A DNA stretch of 64,000 nt from Nocardioides terrigena (GTDB taxonomy: Bacteria > Actinomycetota > Actinomycetes > Propionibacteriales > Nocardioidaceae), in assembly GCF_003047265.1 (NCBI RefSeq), contig NZ_PZYY01000003.1, positions 62,001 through 126,000 on the forward strand. The letters run 5' to 3'. The translations under genes were made by a program, and so were the position numbers. The number at the start of each line of letters is the position of its first letter. Within the stretch, counting starts at the first letter, position 1. The notes beneath the pieces are model-generated. The model ran no database searches. It was not told the origin of the DNA and worked only from the letters and a program-made list of their open reading frames with translations. Shown one piece after another: positions 57,653 to 64,000 of the stretch.

Positions 57653-58315
57653 GTGTCCGTCCTGGCCATCGCCCACCGCGCCGGCAACTCGCTGGCGGGC
57701 CTGCACGCCGCCAACGAGCTCGGTGTCGACGTCATCGAGTGCGACGTCCACGAGCACCGGGGCCGGCTGGAGGTCAGGCACCTCAAGACGGCCGGTCCGC
57801 TGCCCCTGCTCTGGGACCGGTGGGAGCTCGCGCCCGCGTCGGCACCACGGCTCGGTCTCGACGAGCTGATGCGGGCGGACGAGCACGGCACCACGTTCAT
57901 GCTCGACCTCAAGGGGCGTCGTACGTCGGCGGCCCGCTCGGTGGCGCGGTTCCTCCACCACGGCGGTCACCACGCGCCGGTGCTGGTGTGCGGACGCTGG
58001 TGGCCGTCGGTCGAGACGGTGGCCGAGCTCCCGTTCGTGCGACCGGTGCTGTCGGCCCGGACCCGCGGTGAGCTCACTCGTCTGCGCCGCCGCCTGGAGG
58101 TGGGGCCGCCGGTCCACGGGGTGTCGGTCCACCGGACGCTCCTGGACTCCCACGTGGTGGCGGCCCTCCACCAGGAGGTGGACCTGGTGATGACCTGGCC
58201 GGTGAACACGTCCCGGGCGCTCGACGCCGCGCTGGCCATCGGGGTGACCGGCATCATCAGTGACGAGGCCGCGGTGCTGGACGACCTGATGGGACGCCGC
58301 CGGGCGGAGTCCTGA
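57653..58315 (+). CDS. Glycerophosphodiester phosphodiesterase-family protein
   Basis: A 220-residue GDPD-fold protein. The conserved AHRAGN begins the fold, VIECDVHEHRG supplies the metal-binding E and D, and TFMLDLKG the later acidic residue. The typical HRG is HRA, and the ENT that usually follows is absent. It has no signal peptide. It starts directly after the PAP2 stop (TGAGTG) and probably works on the same class of lipid products; a link to lipid turnover is inferred. Confidence 0.88.
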   Translation: MSVLAIAHRAGNSLAGLHAANELGVDVIECDVHEHRGRLEVRHLKTAGPLPLLWDRWELAPASAPRLGLDELMRADEHGTTFMLDLKGRRTSAARSVARFLHHGGHHAPVLVCGRWWPSVETVAELPFVRPVLSARTRGELTRLRRRLEVGPPVHGVSVHRTLLDSHVVAALHQEVDLVMTWPVNTSRALDAALAIGVTGIISDEAAVLDDLMGRRRAES

Positions 58316-58327
58316 CGCCCGCGCGGG

Positions 58328-59752
58328 TCAGCGACCGAGCATCTCGGAGAACATGTCGGCGTACTGGATGAGGTGACGGTCGGCCAGGAACCGGTCGAGC
58401 ACCCGGAGGTGGGCCCCCGCGCCCAGGCGCCGGGCCAGCGCGGGGTCGCGCAGCAGAGTGTCGACGGCACCGGCCATGGCGGCCAGGTCGCGAGGATCGT
58501 CGAGCAGGAGGCCACTCGTGCCGTGCTCCACCTGGTCGTTGATGCCTCCGACCGCCGAGGCGACCACCGGGCGTCCCTTCCACATCGGCTCGGTCACGGT
58601 GAGGCCGAAGCCCTCGACCAGGCTCTTCTGCACGACGACCGAGGCGTGGCGCTGGAGGGCGTTGACGAGGTGGGCGTTCTCGTCGCCGTCGTCCATGGGC
58701 AGCGCGGTGAGGTGGACCCGGTCCCTGGTCCCGCTCGGCAGCGAGGCCCGGAGCTCCCGGCAGGACGCGAAGACCTCGGCGCCCTCGGGGTCGTCGCTCA
58801 CCCCGGCCACGTCGGGGCCCGCCAGCACGAGGTGTGCGTCGGCGGGCAGCTCCCCGAGGTGGTCGACGAAGCCCCGGAGCACGCCCTCCATGTCCTTGAG
58901 CCGGTCCCACCGGCTCACCTGGAGGACGATCCGGGCGTCCCCGGGGACGGGGGAGTCGTCCACCATCAGGCTGTCGCGCGCCCGGACCCGGCCGGGGCCG
59001 TCGGTGCGCCGGCCGAACGCCGTGCCGCCGCCGTCTGCGCCGGTGCTGACCAGCCCCGCCACCTGGAGGGTCGCCCGGACGTCGTGCACGCTGAGCACCG
59101 CGTTCTTGGCGCTGAACGGGTCGAGGGACGGTGGCACCACCCGGAGGCGGTCGGGCGGGACCCAGGCGGGCGCGTAGGCGCGCCGCGAGAAGACGAAGGC
59201 GTCGGCCTGCTCGACGTACGGACGCAGGAACGCCCAGCCGAGGTCGGCGATCTCGTCCGGCTCGTCGAGCCCGATGTGGCAGCGCCAGGCCACCGCAACG
59301 CCGCTCCCCATCAGCCCCTCGGCGAGACCCGCGGTCTGGGGGTCGTGGAGCAGCACGATGTCCCCGGGGCGCACCAGCCGCCGCATGTCGCGCAGGTTGA
59401 GGGCCAGCACGGCCTCGTAGTGGGCCCGCACGTCGTCGCCCAGGCCCTTGCCGTCGCCCGCCGACCCGTGCAGGACGTTGTGGAGCCGCTTGGTCGCGGT
59501 GAAGAACTCGGCATCCCCGTCGAGCACCAGCCACCGGGTGTCGACGCCCGCTCCGCGGCCGTAGGCCAGCAGGACCTGCAGCATCTCGGCGACACCACCT
59601 CCGGTCGCGGTGGCGTTGACGTTCCACACGACCCGACCGCGCAGCCGGTCCGCCGCGTCGGCGGCCCGGGTGCGCAGTGAGTCGGCCCGCTCGGGCGGCA
59701 GGATGCGCGCCAGCTTGTCCAGGTCGAGGGGGTCGACCCTGACCTCCCGCAC
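58328..59752 (-). CDS. Glycosyltransferase family 4, trehalose synthase-like
   Basis: A 474-residue GT-B fold protein resembling trehalose glycosyltransferring synthase (TreT). N-terminal segments NVNATATGGGVAEML and WRCHIGLDEPDE bind acceptor in TreT-like enzymes. The C-terminal half has LQVSRWDRLKDM and the E-x7-E motif EGFGLTVTEPMWKGRP, followed by VGGINDQVEHG. TreT makes trehalose from ADP- or UDP-glucose and glucose. It starts 3 bp after the flavoprotein stop, so it is transcribed with the oxidoreductase genes, an unexpected pairing. Confidence 0.85.
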   Translation of the reverse strand: MREVRVDPLDLDKLARILPPERADSLRTRAADAADRLRGRVVWNVNATATGGGVAEMLQVLLAYGRGAGVDTRWLVLDGDAEFFTATKRLHNVLHGSAGDGKGLGDDVRAHYEAVLALNLRDMRRLVRPGDIVLLHDPQTAGLAEGLMGSGVAVAWRCHIGLDEPDEIADLGWAFLRPYVEQADAFVFSRRAYAPAWVPPDRLRVVPPSLDPFSAKNAVLSVHDVRATLQVAGLVSTGADGGGTAFGRRTDGPGRVRARDSLMVDDSPVPGDARIVLQVSRWDRLKDMEGVLRGFVDHLGELPADAHLVLAGPDVAGVSDDPEGAEVFASCRELRASLPSGTRDRVHLTALPMDDGDENAHLVNALQRHASVVVQKSLVEGFGLTVTEPMWKGRPVVASAVGGINDQVEHGTSGLLLDDPRDLAAMAGAVDTLLRDPALARRLGAGAHLRVLDRFLADRHLIQYADMFSEMLGR

Positions 59753-59755
59753 GGC

Positions 59756-61384
59756 TCAGATCTCCTCGGGGAACATCTGGATGGCCCCCGACGGGCACTC
59801 GGCGACGCAGATGCCGCAGCCCTTGCAGTAGTCGAGGTCGATCAGGTAGTCCGGACCGGACCCGCCCGGCTTGAGCACGGCGTTGTCGGGGCACACGCCG
59901 TAGCAGTTGTCGCAGCCGAAGCAGTTGCCGCACGACAGGCATCGGCGGGCCTCCAGCAGGGCGGTCGCCTCGTCATGGCCGAGGACCACCTCGTCGAAGG
60001 TGGACTCGCGCCGCGCACGGTCGAGGAGCGGCCGGTGGGCTCGTGGCGCGTCGGCGTAGTACCAGGTGTTGAGGGTGTCGAACGTCGCCAGCGCCGGGCG
60101 TACGGCGGGTTCGGGCGCCGCTCCCGACAGCCAGGCGTCGATGTGCCGGGCGGCCCGCTTGCCGTGCCCGACCGCCACCGTGACCGAGCGCTCGAAGGGC
60201 ACCATGTCACCGCCGGCGAAGACGCCCGGGCACCCCGTCATCAGGTCGGGACCGACGGCGACCACGCCGTCCTCGACGACCAGGCCGGGCACGCCCTCGA
60301 GCAGCGTGAGGTCGGTGTCCTGGCCGAGGGCGAGGACGAGGGAGTCCGCGTCGAGCTCGTCGAGCTCACCCGTCGGCCGCGGGAAGCCGTCCTCGTCGAG
60401 CTCCATCCGCTCGACGACGAGCCGCCCGGCGTCGACCTGCTTGATCGTGGTCAGCCAGGTGAAGAGCACGCCCTCGTCCTCCGCCTCGGCGATCTCGGAC
60501 TCGTGGGCGGGCATCCGGTCCTTGGTCCTGCGGTAGACCACGATCGCCTCGGACGCGCCGAGCCGCTTGGCGGTCCGTGCCGCGTCCATCGCGGTGTTGC
60601 CCCCGCCGTAGACCGCCACCCGCCTGCCCAGCAGCGGCTTCTCGCCCGCCTCGACGTCGCGCAGCATGTCCACGGCGTCGAGCACGTGGGAGGCCGAGCC
60701 GGCCGGGATGTAGGCCCGTTTGCCGAGCTGGGCGCCGACGGCGAGGAAGACCGCGTCGTACTCGCCGCGGATCGCGTCGAGGTCGGTGACCTTGGTGTCG
60801 AGCTCGAGGGTGACCCCGAGGTCGAGGATGCGCTGCACCTCGGCGTCCAGCACGTCGCGGGAGAGGCGGTAGCGGGGGATGCCGAAGCGCATCATGCCGC
60901 CGGCCATCGGCCCCGCCTCCTTGACGGTCACGTCGTGGCCGGCCAGGGCGAGGTGGTAGGCCGCAGCGAGCCCGGACGGGCCTGCGCCGACGACGAGCAC
61001 CCGCCTGCCCGAGGCAGGTGCGGTCACGGACACCGTCCAGCCCTGCTCGATGGCGGCGTCGCCGACGAAGCGCTCGACCGAGTTGATGCCGACCGCCTCG
61101 TCGAGCTGTCCGCGGTTGCAGGCCGTCTCGCAGGGGTGGTAGCAGACGCGGCCCATGACGGCGGGGAACGGGTTGTCCTCCATGATCCGGCGCCAGGCAC
61201 GCTCGTAACCGGCACCACCCTCCTCGGCCTCGTAGAGCCAGCCCTGGATGTCCTCACCCGCGGGGCAGGCGTCGTTGCAGGGCGGCATCCGGTTCGTGTA
61301 GACGGCACGCTCGGTGCGCCAGGAGCCCGTCTTGTTGGCCCGGCTGGTGCCGACGTCCAGGGTGATCGCGAACGGCTTGTCCAT
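59756..61384 (-). CDS. FAD-dependent NAD(P) oxidoreductase with fused 2[4Fe-4S] ferredoxin
   Basis: A 542-residue protein like the small subunit of glutamate synthase. An N-terminal Fer4_20 part has cysteines in CNDACPAG and CYHPCETACNRG. FAD binds at VLVVGAGPSGLAAA, NAD(P) at VAVYGGGNTAMDAAR with a VVYRR that suits NADPH. The C-terminus adds a ferredoxin with two clusters (CLSCGNCFGCDNCYGVC and CKGCGICVAEC). This suggests that it transfers electrons between NAD(P)H and the 2-oxoacid oxidoreductase made by the overlapping genes. ATG 61384 overlaps the beta-subunit stop (TGATG). Confidence 0.9.
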   Translation of the reverse strand: MDKPFAITLDVGTSRANKTGSWRTERAVYTNRMPPCNDACPAGEDIQGWLYEAEEGGAGYERAWRRIMEDNPFPAVMGRVCYHPCETACNRGQLDEAVGINSVERFVGDAAIEQGWTVSVTAPASGRRVLVVGAGPSGLAAAYHLALAGHDVTVKEAGPMAGGMMRFGIPRYRLSRDVLDAEVQRILDLGVTLELDTKVTDLDAIRGEYDAVFLAVGAQLGKRAYIPAGSASHVLDAVDMLRDVEAGEKPLLGRRVAVYGGGNTAMDAARTAKRLGASEAIVVYRRTKDRMPAHESEIAEAEDEGVLFTWLTTIKQVDAGRLVVERMELDEDGFPRPTGELDELDADSLVLALGQDTDLTLLEGVPGLVVEDGVVAVGPDLMTGCPGVFAGGDMVPFERSVTVAVGHGKRAARHIDAWLSGAAPEPAVRPALATFDTLNTWYYADAPRAHRPLLDRARRESTFDEVVLGHDEATALLEARRCLSCGNCFGCDNCYGVCPDNAVLKPGGSGPDYLIDLDYCKGCGICVAECPSGAIQMFPEEI

Positions 61385-62385
61385 CACTCGTCCCCTTCCG
61401 GGAGCAGCCCGAAGCGGGCGATGTTGCGGTCCGCCCGGGCCTGGATCCGCGCGACGATGTCGGGGCGCGGGTGGTCGCCGAAGAGGTGCGCGTAGCGCCC
61501 CTGCGGACGCAGGTAGTCCTCGACGGGGACCTGCCGGCGGATCCGTGACACTGCGGTCACCTCACCGGCCTCGGCCTCGAAGACGGGGAAGACGCCGCTC
61601 TCCTTCGCCAGCCGGGCGAGCCGGATCGTGTCGGCGGACGCCGCCCGCCAGCCGAGCGGGCAGGGCACGAAGACGTGCAGGTAGCGCGCACCCCGGAAGC
61701 TCATCGCCCGCTCCACCTTGTGCTCGAGGTCGTGCAGGTCCGCGACGGTGGCCGTGGCGACGTACGGGATCTCGTGGGCCATCGCGATCAGCGGCACGGA
61801 CTTGCCCTGCCCGAACACGTTGCCCGGCTCGGGCCCGACGGCCTTGGTGGTGGCGGTGACGGCCGCCGGTGGTGTCGCGCCCGAGCGCTGCACGCCGGTG
61901 TTCATGTAGCCCTCGTTGTCGTAGCAGACGAAGAGCACGTCGTCGTTGCGCTCGAACATCCCCGACAGCGCTCCGAAGCCGATGTCGACGGTGCCGCCGT
62001 CACCGGCCTGTCCCACGACGCGGATGTCGTCGCGGCCGCTGGCCCGCAGGGCGGCGGCGACGCCGGAGGCGACGGCGGGGCCGTTGCCGAAGAGCGAGTG
62101 CAGCCAGGGCAGCTGCCACGACGACTCCGGGTAGGGCGTGGAGAAGACCTCCAGGCAGCCGGTCGAGTTGACCGCGACCAGCTTGCCGTCGGTGGCGCGC
62201 ATGGCGGCGTCGAGCACGTAGCGGGCGCCCAGCGCCTCGCCGCAGCCCTGGCAGGCGCGGTGGCCCGACGTGAGCGAGTTGGACCGCCCCGTCCGGGCCT
62301 GCACGGTGCGTTGCTCGGGGTCGAGCAACCGGTTGCCGACCACGAAGGTGCCGGTCTGGTAGAGCTTGATCTCCTGGAAGGCCAT
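61384..62385 (-). CDS. porB: 2-oxoacid:acceptor oxidoreductase beta subunit (TPP-binding)
   Basis: A 333-residue TPP-binding subunit of a pyruvate/2-oxoacid:ferredoxin oxidoreductase. TPP is bound through GQAGDGGTVDIGFGAL and the YDNEGYMNTGVQRSG region. Cluster-binding cysteines appear in ACQGCGE, STGCLE and FVPCPLGW. Substrate (pyruvate, an aromatic 2-oxoacid or other) cannot be decided. AGGAG lies before the ATG, 9 bp after the alpha-subunit stop. Confidence 0.92.
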   Translation of the reverse strand: MAFQEIKLYQTGTFVVGNRLLDPEQRTVQARTGRSNSLTSGHRACQGCGEALGARYVLDAAMRATDGKLVAVNSTGCLEVFSTPYPESSWQLPWLHSLFGNGPAVASGVAAALRASGRDDIRVVGQAGDGGTVDIGFGALSGMFERNDDVLFVCYDNEGYMNTGVQRSGATPPAAVTATTKAVGPEPGNVFGQGKSVPLIAMAHEIPYVATATVADLHDLEHKVERAMSFRGARYLHVFVPCPLGWRAASADTIRLARLAKESGVFPVFEAEAGEVTAVSRIRRQVPVEDYLRPQGRYAHLFGDHPRPDIVARIQARADRNIARFGLLPEGDE

Positions 62386-62394
62386 GGCTGACTC

Positions 62395-63657
62395 CTAGTC
62401 GAAGGCGCCGGAGGCGACGGTGCCGAGGTCGCGCAGCATGTGCTCGGCGTGCGGGCCCGGCCTCCGGCCGTGCCGGGAGCGCTCCAGCTCGCGCTCGACG
62501 AGCGCGAGGTCGAGGTCGAGGAAGTGCAACCGGGTCGGGTCGAGGCGGTCCTCGACCACGTCGTCGAGGAGCCCGCGCAGGGACGCCCGGGTGACGGGTC
62601 GCCCTCCCAGGCCGGCGACGACGTCGAGCACGACGAGCGGGAGGTCCCGGGTGGCGTCGCGGGTGTTCTGGCCGACGATGCCGCCGGCCCCGACGGCGAA
62701 GGCCTTCTCCACGACGACCACCCGCCTGGCGTGGGCGAGCGCGGCACGCACCTCTGCGGCGGGCCACGGGCGGAAGCAGGTGATGCCCAGGACACCGATC
62801 GGCACGCCTGCGTCGCGCATCGAGTCGACGACGTCCTCGATGGTCCCGAGCACCGAGCCGAGGGCGACCACGACAGTCTCCGCGTCGTCCAGCCGGTAGG
62901 TCTTGAGAAGCCCCCCGGAGTCCCGTCCGAACGCACGCCGGAAGTCGGCGGCGATCTCCGGGATCTCGTCGAGGGCCGTCATCTGCTTGGCGTGCATCAG
63001 GTACTTCACCTCGGCGAACGCCTCCGGACCGACCATCGCGCCGATGGTCACCGGCTCGTCGGGGTCGAGCTGCTGCTGGGGGACGAACGGCGCCAGGAAG
63101 GCGTCGACCTGTGCCTGGTCGGGAAGGTCCACCTCCTCGAAGGCGTGGGTCAGGATGAAGCCGTCCATGCAGACCATCACCGGCACCGACAGTGACTCCG
63201 CGAGCCGGAAGGCCTGGACGTGCAGGTCCACGGCCTCCTGGTTGGACTCCGCGAAGAGCTGGATCCAGCCGGAGTCACGCATCGCCATGGAGTCGGAGTG
63301 GTCGTTCCAGATGTTGATGGGCGCACCGATCGCGCGGTTGGCCACCGTCATCACGATCGGCAGCCCGATCCCGGAGGCGTTGAAGAGCGCCTCGGCCATG
63401 AAGAGCAGGCCCTGGCTGGAGGTCGCGGTGTAGGTCCGGACCCCGGCCGCCGAGGCCCCGATGCAGGCCGACATGGCACCGAACTCCGACTCCACCAGCA
63501 TGTATTCGCAGCCCGCCAGCTCACCGGTGCGCACCCGGTCGGAGAGCGACTCCACGATATGGGTCTGCGGAGAGATGGGGTACGCCGCGATCACCTGCGG
63601 CCGGCACAGAGTCACGGCACGGGCCACCGCCTGGGAGCCCTCGATCTGGCTACGCAT
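62395..63657 (-). CDS. porA: 2-oxoacid:acceptor oxidoreductase alpha subunit
   Basis: A 420-residue alpha subunit. The pyrimidine-binding domain I begins with VARAVTLCRPQVIAAYPISPQT, then SEFGAMSACIGASAAGVRT and TATSSQGLLFMAEALF. The C-terminal domain II has VVVVEKAFAVG and GGIVGQN. CEYMLVESE carries the conserved glutamate region. Start ATG overlaps the gamma-subunit stop by 8 bp (ATGCGTAG), so the subunits are translationally coupled. Confidence 0.92.
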   Translation of the reverse strand: MRSQIEGSQAVARAVTLCRPQVIAAYPISPQTHIVESLSDRVRTGELAGCEYMLVESEFGAMSACIGASAAGVRTYTATSSQGLLFMAEALFNASGIGLPIVMTVANRAIGAPINIWNDHSDSMAMRDSGWIQLFAESNQEAVDLHVQAFRLAESLSVPVMVCMDGFILTHAFEEVDLPDQAQVDAFLAPFVPQQQLDPDEPVTIGAMVGPEAFAEVKYLMHAKQMTALDEIPEIAADFRRAFGRDSGGLLKTYRLDDAETVVVALGSVLGTIEDVVDSMRDAGVPIGVLGITCFRPWPAAEVRAALAHARRVVVVEKAFAVGAGGIVGQNTRDATRDLPLVVLDVVAGLGGRPVTRASLRGLLDDVVEDRLDPTRLHFLDLDLALVERELERSRHGRRPGPHAEHMLRDLGTVASGAFD

Positions 63658-64000
63658 CCGTCGTCCTCCTCATCGTCTCCAGCACGTGCTCGTACGCCGC
63701 CTCCGCGGCGTGGGCGTTGCCCTCACCGACGTCGCCGGGGAAGCGGTCCCTGATCGCGTGGCAGAGCGCCTTGAGCGAGACCTGGCCGGTGAGTGCGGCC
63801 AGGGCGCCGAGGAGCGCTGCGTTGGGCAGCGGGCGCCCGAGGTGCTGCCGCGCGATCTCGGTGGCCGGCACGGTCACCGCGCGCTCGGGGGACAGTCGGC
63901 CGATGAGCTCGGACAGCCCCATCTGCTCGAACGAGGAGGAGGTGTTGACCACGAGGAAGCCGTCGGGACCCAGACCGGCGAACAGGTCCACCTGGTGCAG
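63650..64000 (-). CDS. 2-oxoacid:acceptor oxidoreductase gamma subunit, N-terminus beyond window
   Basis: The visible 116 codons are the C-terminal part of a gamma subunit. LVVNTSSS, TVPATEIARQHLGRPLPNAALLGALAALTG and LCHAIRDRFPG are typical for the family, which binds part of CoA or closes the active site. The start lies beyond base 64000. It is the first visible gene of the operon and overlaps porA by 8 bp. Confidence 0.9.
   Translation of the reverse strand: MHQVDLFAGLGPDGFLVVNTSSSFEQMGLSELIGRLSPERAVTVPATEIARQHLGRPLPNAALLGALAALTGQVSLKALCHAIRDRFPGDVGEGNAHAAEAAYEHVLETMRRTTDA

Overview
The window is about 70% G+C with strongly G/C-biased third codon positions. It has many GTG starts, frequent 1-8 bp stop/start overlaps and many TAnnnT promoters placed so that the mRNA would begin at the start codon. 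Together with a gcvH-garA-merR-DUF151-merR-gcvP block that matches the order around M. tuberculosis Rv1822-Rv1832, this points to an actinobacterium. A member of the Nocardioidaceae or a close relative is my best guess, but that is an inference from gene content only. I found no rRNA, tRNA, CRISPR array, insertion sequence or phage gene. Promoter, operator and terminator calls rest on motif reading only.

Layout. 1-4211 (minus): an exported sulfatase followed by a DUF1800/DUF1501 pair, the last cut by the window edge. 4442-6890 (plus): two overlapping CNNM/CorC membrane proteins. 6945-12697 (plus): the conserved actinobacterial block of a CDP-alcohol phosphotransferase, DUF881/small basic protein/DUF881, gcvH, a GarA-like FHA protein with a zinc ribbon, MerR regulator, DUF151 nuclease and a second MerR regulator, ending in a strong terminator. 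13016-17382: a glycine riboswitch, gcvP and a serine hydrolase. 17499-24113: a small membrane protein, pmbA/tldD-type proteases, a sulfotransferase and a two-gene drug-type ABC exporter.

24144-42669 looks accessory. It is a mosaic of mostly single genes on alternating strands: GNAT, small membrane proteins, peptidase S51, SGNH hydrolase, alpha/beta hydrolase, LssY-like protein, sulfotransferase-like protein, two APH-type kinases around a P-loop kinase, an ECF sigma factor with a membrane partner, Nudix, a MacB-type ABC system and a CPT-like kinase. Between 32588 and 33281 lies a stretch without a convincing gene.

42890-50417 (minus) holds sbcCD, fdhD and pepN. 50587-51676 holds a 47-residue Arg-rich protein, an OsmC protein and a SRPBCC protein. 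51690-54602 (minus) is the most unusual locus. A 46-residue Arg/Gly/Thr-patterned peptide gene is followed by a 22-bp hairpin, then an ABC exporter and a Hanks-type kinase that overlap by 4 bp; this may be an undescribed peptide export or modification system. 54692-58315 carries a cyclophilin lipoprotein, a pilin-like membrane protein, a flippase-like protein, a PAP2 phosphatase and a GDPD-type phosphodiesterase. 58328-64000 (minus) is an operon for a 2-oxoacid:acceptor oxidoreductase (gamma-alpha-beta plus a flavoprotein with a fused ferredoxin) ending in a glycosyltransferase.
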